DNA of 64,000 nt from assembly GCF_019175345.1 (NCBI RefSeq), contig NZ_CP077717.1, positions 124,001 to 188,000 on the forward strand, read 5' to 3'. The DNA comes from Saccharolobus shibatae B12 (lineage in GTDB: Archaea; Thermoproteota; Thermoprotei_A; Sulfolobales; Sulfolobaceae). Within the stretch, counting starts at the first letter, position 1. Every line of letters starts with the position of its first letter. Both the position numbers and the translations under genes were made by a program. Below are positions 52,557-60,758 of the stretch, in pieces. The notes under the pieces were generated by a model. It did not search any database and was not told where the DNA came from. It was given only the letters and a program-made list of their open reading frames with translations.

Positions 52557-53129
52557 ATGCAAGATGAAAGTGAAAGAGAATATGTTTTAAAACGACTTAA
52601 GGAGGCAGTAGATATTTTTGTATCTAATGAAAGGGCTCATCTCCTTATTCCCGAAATTAGAACTAACATTGGTTATGCGGTATCTAATGCAGCTAATGTT
52701 AATGATGTTGCGGCAATTCCAGGCAGATTAACTGTGGCTTTTAAAAGGGTAATATACTGTATGCTACCAGCTTTTGGAGCATCTGACCATGTTGCAAGGG
52801 TAATCCTCACCGTAATGAAATATGATAAGAATCTTAGAAGTGCAATAAATTTAAAGTACTATACAGAAGTTATTGAGAAGCTTCAATCTCAAGATCTTTG
52901 TATATTTGACAGATCTTCTGAGCCTAAAGAGGTAAAATATAGGGAACACAGCACTATGAACTTCATGGTCGAGTCTTGTTTTCGTAAATTGTCCAAGGTA
53001 CCTACTTACATCGTGGATCTAGGCGACTTTGGTAAAGAGCCTTCATTCTTCATTCTAGATCAAGATCCTGTTATTATAGTAAATAAATCTCTAGAGCTAT
53101 TGAAATATATTTCAGAAGAAATCCCTTAG
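52557..53129 (+). CDS. Stand-alone ThiN-domain protein
   Basis: 190 residues. LLIPEIRTNIGYAVSNAANVNDVAAIPGR and MLPAFGASDHVARVILTVMKYD are the ThiN (thiamine phosphate synthase/ThiD2 C-terminal) signature. No kinase domain is fused. In archaea ThiN domains occur as thiamine-phosphate synthase or, with an HTH, as the ThiR regulator; no HTH is visible here. A role in thiamine diphosphate formation is the likeliest. The 3' end overlaps the convergent PadR gene by 18 bases. Confidence 0.85.
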   Translation: MQDESEREYVLKRLKEAVDIFVSNERAHLLIPEIRTNIGYAVSNAANVNDVAAIPGRLTVAFKRVIYCMLPAFGASDHVARVILTVMKYDKNLRSAINLKYYTEVIEKLQSQDLCIFDRSSEPKEVKYREHSTMNFMVESCFRKLSKVPTYIVDLGDFGKEPSFFILDQDPVIIVNKSLELLKYISEEIP

Positions 53130-53558
53130 TTGATTTCTACAATTCCTTAAGTACTCTATTATCTTTTGTATATTATTTTCATCTATTTTTGATCTATTAT
53201 CATATAAGTAAAATGCTATTTGCAATAATTCTTGTAATATTTGTCTGGAAAATTTGGCATTATCACCAAGAAGTTTAAGTGATTTATTCTTAATCTCTTC
53301 CAGTTCCTTCTTACCTTCATCTGTTATGATGTAGATCTTCTTTCCATTTTCAACTTTAACTTCTACTAAATCTTTTTCAACTAAGCTCTTTAAGACTGGA
53401 TATATAGATCCAGTACTAGGCCTATAAGAACCTTCGAATTTCTTCTCTATACTTTTTATAATCTCGTATGTTCTCATAGGTCTCTCATTTAGGCACTCCA
53501 ATACTAGGTATTTCAAGGCACCCTTTTTTAGCCTTTGAAAGCCAAACTTTGAGATCAC
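53112..53558 (-). CDS. PadR-family transcriptional regulator
   Basis: 148 residues. LKYLVLECLNERPMRTYEIIKSIEKKFEGSYRPSTGSIYPVLKSLVEKDLVEV is the PadR winged helix; the C-terminal half is a long helix. It lies about 40 bases upstream of a convergent-end relation with the ThiN gene and just downstream of the large pilin-like gene on the same strand. Its target is unknown; the neighbouring secreted protein gene is one candidate. Confidence 0.92.
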   Translation of the reverse strand: MISKFGFQRLKKGALKYLVLECLNERPMRTYEIIKSIEKKFEGSYRPSTGSIYPVLKSLVEKDLVEVKVENGKKIYIITDEGKKELEEIKNKSLKLLGDNAKFSRQILQELLQIAFYLYDNRSKIDENNIQKIIEYLRNCRNQLRDFF

Positions 53559-53598
53559 ATGTAAAAATATTGAAACAAAAAATTAATATTTAATTGCA

Positions 53599-55278
53599 CT
53601 AGACAAGGTAAGGATAATAGACGTTATCTGGGATCATTATAATAAATGGTAAATTATATTCAATTTGTGAGTTAATAGTTCTGAAGTATTGATATGTTGC
53701 AGTCTCAGTGTATTGATAATAATTTTGTGGAATTACTATGGATTGATAATTAGCGCTAACTACTGGATATCCCAATGGTAAGTATCCTTCGTTACTTGCA
53801 TTAATTAAAGTCCCAGTTGCGTAATCCTTAACTATAGTAAGTGGGGGACCACCATTTAATCCTACATAATTGTGTGTAACTGAGTATTTTTCAGCCAAAG
53901 TGTATGCAATATATGCAAAGTTCGGATATATAAGTTCTCCATTATCTCTTAGAGCTATAGTTATTTGTGAATTGGGTGTAATAGAGACAATTAAGTTAAC
54001 TTTATCGGGGTTTATTTGAGGATTTAAGAAGTACCAGAAGTAAGTGTAATTCATTATATTAATTATTGGAGTCCAGTTTAAATTGTAATCGACATTACCT
54101 CCGTCTATTGTCATTACGACTGCTAGAGTCCTATTTTCAGTCATATCTATGGTGTTGAAATATTGGGGTCCTGCGGGGTTATACTTGTCATATGATATCG
54201 GTTCTATAATTGGTGCACCACCATAAATTGAAGAGAAATTTAACACGTTATAATTGGCGTTAAGGAATGCGTTATCTGATAGAGTATAATTATTATATCC
54301 CGGTATTGGTACGCCAACTACGTATGGTGATACTAATGGCGTCCAAACTCCTAGTTCTACGTACCCGAAATCTATGTTCTTTGTAACGAGATAACCTAAG
54401 AATTTATAGTCTACTAATTGAATATCGAGCCAGTAGGAATGGATAGAATCATTATTCAAATTCATGAAATAAATCATGTTGTAAGTTACATAACTTAGTG
54501 TCACGTAATAATATTCAAAATATCCATATTGATGTGGAGATACCACTTTAAAAGTTACATTATATACTGGTATTAAATAGTAAGTATTATAAGAGATAGT
54601 GAATTCTAAGGGCAGATAGTAGGAGTATTGAGGGTCAGCTATGGGCAACTGGTCTTCATAGGGTATTATTATATCAAAGTAGTTCTGTTGGTTCGCGGTT
54701 AGATTTACTAAGAGTGGTATTGTTCCATTGGATGGCGTGTAAATGATAGCGTTTCGTATGCCATAAGGAGTATATGAATTGGGACTCGCAGGAAATAAGT
54801 TCCAATTATTAAGGCTTATACTATAACCATAACCCGCTGGGGTAATATTAGGATTACCATTAGGGTTGTAAGCTTCAATTCCACCGAATAATGTCATATT
54901 AGGATACTGTAGTTCATCTTTACTGGAAATGTTATACCAATTTCCATCATTAAGTATTATTACAGCCCAAGGGAAATTATCGAAATTAATATATACGCCA
55001 TTTTGCGTTATAGGAATATTAACTGGAATAATCTGACCATTAGGATATATTATATACTTTATAGCTAGATGTGAAGCGCTAGTTGATAGTATCATCGGTC
55101 CTTGGTAAGTAGGAATTACGGATATAGGTGTGTTTTGAAGTTCTTCATGTATTTGCGAGTATGCTATACTAGACATTTTAGCGTTTAATGAAGTTAGGTA
55201 AAGAATTAATCCCACAGACAACACTACTATTTGTATAATTATAATAGCACCCAGTATCGACGATATCCCCTTTTTCAT
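53599..55278 (-). CDS. Large secreted protein with class III signal peptide
   Basis: 559 residues. The N-terminus MKKGISSILGAIIIIQIVVL has the charged-Gly cleavage site followed by a hydrophobic segment that defines class III (archaeal type IV pilin, PibD) signals; cleavage would be after KKG. The remainder is beta-rich, Tyr/Asn/Pro-rich and carries more than ten Asn-x-Ser/Thr sequons, typical of glycosylated Sulfolobus surface proteins. It is much longer than pilins (130-200). A surface adhesin or a sugar-binding protein (bindosome) component is possible; no binding motif is recognised. Confidence 0.85.
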   Translation of the reverse strand: MKKGISSILGAIIIIQIVVLSVGLILYLTSLNAKMSSIAYSQIHEELQNTPISVIPTYQGPMILSTSASHLAIKYIIYPNGQIIPVNIPITQNGVYINFDNFPWAVIILNDGNWYNISSKDELQYPNMTLFGGIEAYNPNGNPNITPAGYGYSISLNNWNLFPASPNSYTPYGIRNAIIYTPSNGTIPLLVNLTANQQNYFDIIIPYEDQLPIADPQYSYYLPLEFTISYNTYYLIPVYNVTFKVVSPHQYGYFEYYYVTLSYVTYNMIYFMNLNNDSIHSYWLDIQLVDYKFLGYLVTKNIDFGYVELGVWTPLVSPYVVGVPIPGYNNYTLSDNAFLNANYNVLNFSSIYGGAPIIEPISYDKYNPAGPQYFNTIDMTENRTLAVVMTIDGGNVDYNLNWTPIINIMNYTYFWYFLNPQINPDKVNLIVSITPNSQITIALRDNGELIYPNFAYIAYTLAEKYSVTHNYVGLNGGPPLTIVKDYATGTLINASNEGYLPLGYPVVSANYQSIVIPQNYYQYTETATYQYFRTINSQIEYNLPFIIMIPDNVYYPYLV

Positions 55279-55319
55279 GTTAAAAATTAGTTTTTAAGAG
55301 AGGAGAGTCTATTTTGAAA

Positions 55320-55532
55320 CTACCGATGCGGATTTAATGTGAATAAAATTTGTCTTTTTCTTATTGCATAGTTTACTATACCTTGTAACATTTTATATGC
55401 ACTAATCTCAATGTAGCTGTTCCAGTTATGATAAGAGTCTCCCATCTCTAAGTGATTAGTTAAATTCTGTGAATCTAAAATTCTAACATATTCTAGATAT
55501 TCTAGTCCCTACTTGATTGCTGCTAATTTCAT
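55320..55532 (-). pseudogene. Short gene with an in-frame amber stop
   Basis: On the minus strand ATG at 55532 begins MKLAAIK, then TAG (55511-55509), then GLEYLEYVRILDSQNL, MGDSYHNWNSYIEISAYKML and RKRQILFTLNPHR with a final TAG at 55322-55320. The pattern after the first stop looks like a real, helical protein (HEPN-like in flavour). No pyrrolysine genes are visible in the window, so decay is the better explanation. It lies upstream of the pilin-like gene. Confidence 0.45.
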
Positions 55533-55789
55533 AGAAAAGGCTATCTCTAAATACATTCACGTAATATATTTAGGTAAATTTTTTAATTACATTACTTCTC
55601 CTCCTCGTAGAGACACCTCGATACTCCTTAACCTCAAGGGAGAATAATTTTATTCAGCGCTAAATATTATTTTTCGCTATCTTAAATTGCAACTGAATGC
55701 AATTATCTGGTCTCTTCACTCTATACTCATCTTTCTTCAACCCATAACTACCCTTTCTATTCTTAAAAGTTCGCAGTCTTTATACAATT
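55533..55789. other. Intergenic region with a G+C-richer patch
   Basis: No intact gene. The patch at about 55598-55642 reads on the minus strand as a short coding-like stretch (SLEVKEYRGVSTRR) with mobile-element-like codon use, perhaps a scrap of a transposase gene. The rest is A+T-rich with no recognisable RNA. Confidence 0.3.
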
Positions 55790-56241
55790 TTATTTTCTAT
55801 ATAGAGATAATTTTTTTACGTCAACTATAAAATCTAAGTTATTAGTAAATATTCCAGTTATCTTTAGATTTTCCAATTTACTATAGGTATCCAAATTATC
55901 AATATTATCTATATAAATTTTACCTTTGTAGAATCTCAGATCTCTAATATTCTTTGGTATAAATTCTATTACAAAATAACTATATTCTAAAATATTCATA
56001 GATGGTTTATCAACTCTATATCCAATTTTCATATTTCTATTTTTTAATTTGTTAATTAATTGCATATCATTAGTAACTATAATAGTATTTTCACTGAATA
56101 TATCAGTATCGGATATATATATTGGTCTGGTATAAAAGTTAGTACATTATTTAAAGGCTTGGTATATACAACACAATTATAATTTAATTTAAGAGCTCTT
56201 GAAACTTCTTCGTCATTCCTAGCCTTTAAACAGATATCCAT
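55790..56241 (-). pseudogene. Frameshifted gene, possibly an RNase P p30-like fragment
   Basis: The start at 56241 gives MDICLKARNDEEVSRALKLN and continues to NNVLTF near 56137. The matching frame then changes and reads TRPIYISDTDIFSENTIIV, joining an intact frame (MQLINKLKNRNM onward, to LSLYRK at 55790). One base gained or lost near 56135-56150 explains this. The N-terminal RNDEEVSRALKLNYNCVV pattern weakly recalls the start of RNase P subunit Rpp30; I would not rely on that. A sequencing error, programmed frameshifting or a pseudogene are all possible. Confidence 0.5.
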
Positions 56242-56324
56242 TTAATCACCTTAACTGTTACAAAAAGATACATCTCTAGCATTTAAACCTGATTGGTTAT
56301 ACTTCCTAGAAATATTACTGTGGA

Positions 56325-56654
56325 CTACTCTTTAAATTTCTCTTTTGCAATTTTTTCTGCAACATCAAAGAGGATAGGGTACATTTCCTTTAATCCTTTT
56401 TCTAGTGCTTCCTTAGCAGTTCTGCTCATTTTAAATCCAGGCACGGTATGATACAAGTACTGAAGGACTAAAAATGCGGGATAACTCCATACACCTATTT
56501 TAGGATCCCTTTCAATAAACTTTAACATCTCGTTCTTGATTTTCTCCTCTTCGTGTAAACTTTCCTCCTTTTTTACGCTCTCGCTGTTGTTGGCACTTTT
56601 TTCTTCATCTTCACTTTTTTTCTTCTTCTTTAAGAGAAAATCCAGCTCGCTCAT
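56325..56654 (-). CDS. segB: SegB, site-specific DNA-binding partition protein
   Basis: 109 residues, the size of S. solfataricus SegB. The first 40 residues are very charged (KKKKSEDEEKSANNSE) and probably disordered, serving to contact SegA. The C-terminal part (EMLKFIERDPKIGVWSYPAFLVLQYLYHTVPGFKMSRTAKEALEKGL) holds a ribbon-helix-helix-like DNA-binding fold. It overlaps segA by 4 bases (ATGA). In the published system SegB binds imperfect palindromes near the locus and stimulates SegA polymerisation for chromosome segregation. Confidence 0.93.
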   Translation of the reverse strand: MSELDFLLKKKKKSEDEEKSANNSESVKKEESLHEEEKIKNEMLKFIERDPKIGVWSYPAFLVLQYLYHTVPGFKMSRTAKEALEKGLKEMYPILFDVAEKIAKEKFKE

Positions 56655-57313
56655 TCACTAATCACCTTCGCCAATTGCTGATAATAGATAGCTAGCTTAG
56701 GTTTCCTTAATCTAACTTCCTCATATCTTAACGCAGGAACTCCAAGTCTAGAAGCTTCAATGAATAATCTAGAGGGCGGTATTGTAATCTCCGTAAATTT
56801 CACCGATGATAGATTGTCGAGCTTAACTACCTTCTTTGAAAAATTCGTAAAAGAGTATGCATTTTTCCCTATACTCTTCAATCTAGAGTCAAGATTCTTT
56901 ATTGCTTCTAGCGCTAAAGGTTGAGGAGTAACTGGTGAAACTATCCTATCGGCAACCAACATCGCTGATATGGCTAGAGTACCCAGATTGGGTGGTGTGT
57001 CTATTACGAGAAAATCGAACTGTTTTCCTATTTCCTTAATTTTGTTACTAATCTCTTCCACATCTCCATTTAGTTCTAACTTCAGTAGCCCTATATGTGC
57101 TGGAAATACTTCTACATTAAAAATATTAACACTTTTTTCACCCAATGGGAGCTCTTTAAGTTCTCTTTTCATTCCATAAGATATGGTGGCGCCTCCTTCC
57201 GGATCCAAATCTAGTAATCCCGTCTTCTTTTCCTTGCTTAAATAGTAAGACAAATTTACTGAAGTAGTTGTTTTCCCTACTCCTCCTTTCTGATTTATAA
57301 CTGTGACTATCAT
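56651..57313 (-). CDS. segA: SegA, ParA-type chromosome segregation ATPase
   Basis: 220 residues. The deviant Walker A is QKGGVGKTTTSVNL (residues 8-21), with Walker A' in LLDLDPEGGAT and Walker B in FLVIDTPPNLGTLA. This matches ParA/Soj ATPases and the published SegA. It forms an ATP-dependent assembly on DNA and works with SegB. The start codon is directly preceded by an octamer of the SegB type (57315-57322), so expression is probably autoregulated by SegB. Confidence 0.95.
   Translation of the reverse strand: MIVTVINQKGGVGKTTTSVNLSYYLSKEKKTGLLDLDPEGGATISYGMKRELKELPLGEKSVNIFNVEVFPAHIGLLKLELNGDVEEISNKIKEIGKQFDFLVIDTPPNLGTLAISAMLVADRIVSPVTPQPLALEAIKNLDSRLKSIGKNAYSFTNFSKKVVKLDNLSSVKFTEITIPPSRLFIEASRLGVPALRYEEVRLRKPKLAIYYQQLAKVISE
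56745..56752 (+). promoter_or_regulatory. Octamer AGTCTAGA, candidate SegB site within segA
   Basis: AGTCTAGA lies inside segA, in the context CCAAGTCTAGAAGC. It is the weakest of the five because the flanks agree with the wider SegB motif only in part (11 of 15 by my count against the complementary strand). Listed as part of the local cluster. Confidence 0.35.
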
Positions 57314-57326
57314 GTCTAGACTCTTC
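57312..57326 (-). promoter_or_regulatory. SegB-type palindrome at the segA start
   Basis: Minus strand reads GAAGAGTCTAGACATG, where the perfect palindrome GTCTAGAC (57314-57321) touches the ATG. This agrees at 12 of 15 positions with the SegB motif I recall, GTAGAGTCTAGACTG. A site at the promoter/start is expected for autoregulation and for partition. Confidence 0.65.
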
Positions 57327-57427
57327 TATCTATAACGTTTAAAAAGGAGCTTTGCGCAATAATACTTGCTAGTCCACCATATTATAATGATAATATTTAT
57401 AGGCTAGTTTTTTTAAAAAGTATAAGT

Positions 57428-57925
57428 ATGTTTGAGAAACTCTATAGTGCGATAATTTATTCTGACGAATTTAAAAAAATACTATTAGGAAAGGGCGTGG
57501 ATGATCTAGAAGTAGCATCAGCATATATAGCATTCCTTTACGAGGATCTTCCAATAATTGGTAAGAATTTGTGTGCGGGATTCTTAAGAATGGGATTAGA
57601 CGCCATTTACAACGTAACGCCCTCTGGTAAAGTCTATTCATCAAAACATAAATTGTATCCGATTTCGAGATATGGAATTAATGGAGTCTGTATTGATTGC
57701 AATGGAGGTAAAATAATTTTGAGAATTCGTAGCAGCGGTTATGATCCAGGAGACTTGATAGAGTCTAAGAGTCTAGAGAGTAGAGTATTCGTAAGTGAGA
57801 ACTTTAGAGAGAAGAGTATGAGGATTATAGAGAAGACTTTTGATGTGGATAAGATGAGATTAAATGCTAAGAAAGAAATCTTGGAAAGAATCAGTGCCGG
57901 TGGTATTCTTCATAAGATCCGGTAA
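57428..57925 (+). CDS. Hypothetical protein next to segAB, 165 residues
   Basis: Not recognised. Soluble by composition. LEVASAYIAFLYEDLPIIGKNLCAGFLRMGLDAIYN is predicted helical; VCIDCNGGKIILRIRSSGY has a CxxC that may bind zinc; the C-terminus is basic. The gene is divergent from segA across 115 bases of A+T-rich DNA. A SegB-type octamer lies inside it (57770-57777). Its closeness to segAB suggests a chromosomal role, but this is position only. Confidence 0.75.
   Translation: MFEKLYSAIIYSDEFKKILLGKGVDDLEVASAYIAFLYEDLPIIGKNLCAGFLRMGLDAIYNVTPSGKVYSSKHKLYPISRYGINGVCIDCNGGKIILRIRSSGYDPGDLIESKSLESRVFVSENFREKSMRIIEKTFDVDKMRLNAKKEILERISAGGILHKIR
57766..57780 (+). promoter_or_regulatory. Octamer AGTCTAGA within the gene at 57428
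   Basis: TAAGAGTCTAGAGAG agrees with GTAGAGTCTAGACTG at 11 of 15 positions, including the nine-base core AGAGTCTAGA. Preceded ten bases earlier by TAGAGTCTAAG, a half-like repeat, so the two could form a composite site. Confidence 0.5.
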
Positions 57926-58057
57926 GGGCGCGTTCATCACTATAATGTTTTAACTAAGTATGCTGAAAGCTTAGATTTTCCAAAAATCTCCTATTCTCAA
58001 GATTTTTAACGCTTTCTGGATCTCGTTAAGTATTTTAGGTTATAGAAAGTAGTATTG

Positions 58058-58861
58058 ATGATGGATTCACTTAAACTTTTATCAAAGTACAACAATCTTA
58101 CAAAAATTTTGGAGTTAACTAAAGAGTATTCAAACAAGTTAGATTTGGTTTTTGCAATTCATGCATATTTTGAAAACGATATAATTTCTAATGTAGTAAG
58201 AAGTCTGGAGTCTAAAGTCAAGAATATATATGAAGAATACAAGTTTGATAGAACCCTTTTTGTAAAGAATGCAGCTAAGACATTAGGCATTAAAGAAGAT
58301 GATTTTGTATATTATCCATATTACGCAATTCCAATTAGCCAAGAGACAAAAGTTAAATTTGTTGATAATTCCACTATACCCCCTAAGGCTTTAATAACAA
58401 AGGGAGTTGTAAGATTTACATTCATGGCATATAAGAGTTTTCAAGAGTTGGATTATCGTATAGCCTCTAGAGAAGAAGAAGATATTGTTATAGAATTTGA
58501 AAACGGTAAAATCAAGTCACATAGCAGAAAAAGGAATATATTTACTGATGCTAATGTTGTAAGTAAAATACTATCATCTAATAAGGAAGTAATATTAAAT
58601 TTGACATTACCAGACAGCTATTATCTAATTCCCTCTCTTATATCTATGAATGTTTTTCCTTATGGAAATGAAGTATTAATAACTAGGGAAGGGGAAAGTC
58701 TAGATTTTAGGATACTTAATGGAAAGGCTTCTAATGATAAAGTGGTTATGGGAGAGACTTTACATCCCAGATTTAAGCTTGAGCTATACTACGATTATAA
58801 ATCCAAAAGGATTTTAAAGGAGGACATGGCAAGAGGTTTAGCTTATAAAATTCCCTCATAG
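58058..58861 (+). CDS. Hypothetical protein, 267 residues
   Basis: Start at ATG 58058 or 58061 (MDSLKLLSKYNNL); a TTG at 58055 is less likely. I do not recognise the family. The N-terminal 60 residues are helical; the middle and end have alternating beta strands and charged residues with many aromatic residues (FVYYPYYAIPISQ). There are no membrane segments. It carries a SegB-type octamer in its 3' half (58697-58704) and converges with the nitrilase gene with a 6-base overlap. Confidence 0.75.
   Translation: MMDSLKLLSKYNNLTKILELTKEYSNKLDLVFAIHAYFENDIISNVVRSLESKVKNIYEEYKFDRTLFVKNAAKTLGIKEDDFVYYPYYAIPISQETKVKFVDNSTIPPKALITKGVVRFTFMAYKSFQELDYRIASREEEDIVIEFENGKIKSHSRKRNIFTDANVVSKILSSNKEVILNLTLPDSYYLIPSLISMNVFPYGNEVLITREGESLDFRILNGKASNDKVVMGETLHPRFKLELYYDYKSKRILKEDMARGLAYKIPS
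58693..58707 (+). promoter_or_regulatory. Octamer AGTCTAGA within the gene at 58058
   Basis: GGAAAGTCTAGATTT agrees with the recalled SegB motif at 11 of 15 positions and contains the exact octamer. It is the third of the cluster going away from segA. Confidence 0.45.
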
Positions 58862-59572
58862 CTCTTTAACCGTAAATTTAACATATTCCTTCAGCCTATC
58901 TCCTCTTAGATACATATATTTTAAGGGATCTATATCAACTATCATATAGCCTTCTTCACTTCCTAATTCTCCTACTACTTTGGGTATCACAATCCCGTCT
59001 TGTCTCTGTTCTGGAATAATTGCTACGCTCCTTCCAGGGAAATCTGGTGGACTATAGACATTTGCGTTTACTATTCCTATCCTATTTTCTAAGACTCTTA
59101 TTCTAAGGAATTCATTCCAAATATCTAGACCATTGCCTCTTACTTTGGAGGGTACCAAAATTATCTCGACTCCTTTAGAAAACAATTCTCTGGCTACTTC
59201 AGGAAAGTCTATATCATAACATATTAAGATTCCGAACCTTATCCCTCTATAAGTAAAGAGAACGGCTTCATTACCTGGAATAAGTCTCAATTTTTCTTCA
59301 TTAAATAGATGAATCTTCTTTGCTATTCCTTTTAGGTTCCCACTATCATCAATTATTGGAGTGATTACTGATACTCCATCTTCAAATGCTCCAGGTAAAA
59401 TATAAGCAGTGTATCTTTTAGCTAATTTCTGAAATTCAACTAATGGTACGTCCTCTATATTTTTTGTCCATTTTTCTGGTAATAATACTAGCTCTGCTCC
59501 CTCCTTTAGTGCTTTTTCAACTAATAAAATTGCTGACTTGACTTCTAAGGGTTGTATCACTCCAATTTTCAA
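58856..59572 (-). CDS. Carbon-nitrogen hydrolase (nitrilase/amidase superfamily)
   Basis: 238 residues with the Glu-Lys-Cys triad: E in LLPEKWTK (about 33), K in IAKKIHLF (about 86) and the nucleophile in GILICYDIDFPEVARE (about 118). It hydrolyses a C-N bond in an amide or nitrile; substrate not evident. The start lies 4 bases inside the end of the CBS-domain gene, so they are in one operon. It converges with the hypothetical gene at 58058. Confidence 0.92.
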   Translation of the reverse strand: MKIGVIQPLEVKSAILLVEKALKEGAELVLLPEKWTKNIEDVPLVEFQKLAKRYTAYILPGAFEDGVSVITPIIDDSGNLKGIAKKIHLFNEEKLRLIPGNEAVLFTYRGIRFGILICYDIDFPEVARELFSKGVEIILVPSKVRGNGLDIWNEFLRIRVLENRIGIVNANVYSPPDFPGRSVAIIPEQRQDGIVIPKVVGELGSEEGYMIVDIDPLKYMYLRGDRLKEYVKFTVKEL

Positions 59573-60711
59573 GCCTCTTCTGCCTTAATTCCTTTTTTGT
59601 TACTCTCTTCTATTTTTCTTAGTTTTCTTAATATTCTTTCCTCTATCTTTTCCACAGCGTTCTTTAACGCAACTATGGGTTCCCAATCTGTATCTTTAGC
59701 TACATAATCACCTATTTTAGTAGTTACTCTTACCATTGCAGTATATAGTTTTTTATTTCCTACGCTACTCCTCATTTCTTCCTTAAACGATACTTTAAAG
59801 TTTATAACTTCTGTTAGTCTTTCTATTTTGCTCAAATATCTTTCAAGTATATCATCTATGTTTGCCTTAAAATCGAGGTTCGATTTTAGCTCTTGAGGTA
59901 TTTTAGCTTCAATTGGTATTGATAGTTGCATTTTTTCAGCTACTGCCTTAATAATATCTAGCCCACTTATTACGCCACTTAACCTATCACCTTCCATAAC
60001 AGGCATTCCAGAAATTCTAAATTTAAGTAATTTTTCTACTACATCTGTTAACGGTTCCTTTCCATTAGCTGTTATGACTGGGTACTTCATAATTTCTTTA
60101 ACTGGCATTGCCATAACTCTTTCCTCATCTTTCATTATCGATTCTCTTTTCCTTCCACTTACGCTATACAAAGCATCAACTATATCTCTTGCACTTATGA
60201 TTCCAGTTAGTCTATACTCTTTAGTCGCTGGTAATCTGCTTATATTATCTCTTATCATTACCCATCTAGCCCTAGCTATAGAGTCATTTTCATCTATAGT
60301 TGTGGCTGGAGAGGTCATGTATTCCCTTGCGGTTTTATTTTCTGGGATTTCATCAGCTTTCAATAAGTATGAGAGTAATGTCTCTCTTGTTACAAAACCA
60401 ATAAATTCCTTCTTCTCATTTACTACTGGTATCACTCTTGCCTTGGTAGTGTAAAATTTTGCAATTAATCTATTAATATCCTCATCAATTTGTACGGTAA
60501 CACTAGGATTCATAACATTTATCGCTTTAGTCTCTAAACTCACCCTTCTAGAAAGAAGATCCTTATAAGAGATTAAACCTAATAATTTTCTATCCTTAAT
60601 AACGGGTACGGTCCACATTTTGTTCTCTTTCATCTTAGAAATAATATCACTCAATTTATCCATACTATGTGCAATATATTGAGGCTTTGTGATGAGTGTG
60701 TTATCTATCAT
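59569..60711 (-). CDS. CBS-domain protein with C-terminal HPF-like domain
   Basis: 380 residues. Four CBS domains occupy roughly 1-55, 62-120, 128-185 and 200-260 (each with a DLL/DIV or VIxxxDI end such as GLISYKDLL, GIISARDIV, GVISGLDII). The remaining 110 residues (IEAKIPQELKSNL to the end) show a beta-alpha-beta pattern with WEPIVALKNAVEKIEERILRKLRK. This resembles the ribosome hibernation factor HPF/RaiA family. CBS pairs bind adenine nucleotides, so nucleotide level may gate ribosome binding. CBS-containing hibernation factors have been reported in other archaea. The C-terminal similarity is by eye. Confidence 0.8.
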   Translation of the reverse strand: MIDNTLITKPQYIAHSMDKLSDIISKMKENKMWTVPVIKDRKLLGLISYKDLLSRRVSLETKAINVMNPSVTVQIDEDINRLIAKFYTTKARVIPVVNEKKEFIGFVTRETLLSYLLKADEIPENKTAREYMTSPATTIDENDSIARARWVMIRDNISRLPATKEYRLTGIISARDIVDALYSVSGRKRESIMKDEERVMAMPVKEIMKYPVITANGKEPLTDVVEKLLKFRISGMPVMEGDRLSGVISGLDIIKAVAEKMQLSIPIEAKIPQELKSNLDFKANIDDILERYLSKIERLTEVINFKVSFKEEMRSSVGNKKLYTAMVRVTTKIGDYVAKDTDWEPIVALKNAVEKIEERILRKLRKIEESNKKGIKAEEA

Positions 60712-60758
60712 ACTAGATAAGTATTTTAAATTGAAAAATAAAAAAGTAGTGATATACT

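Noticed and set aside
55509-55511. Pyrrolysine reading of the in-frame amber codon
   Set aside because: No pylS, pylT or pylBCD genes appear here, and Sulfolobales are not known to use pyrrolysine.
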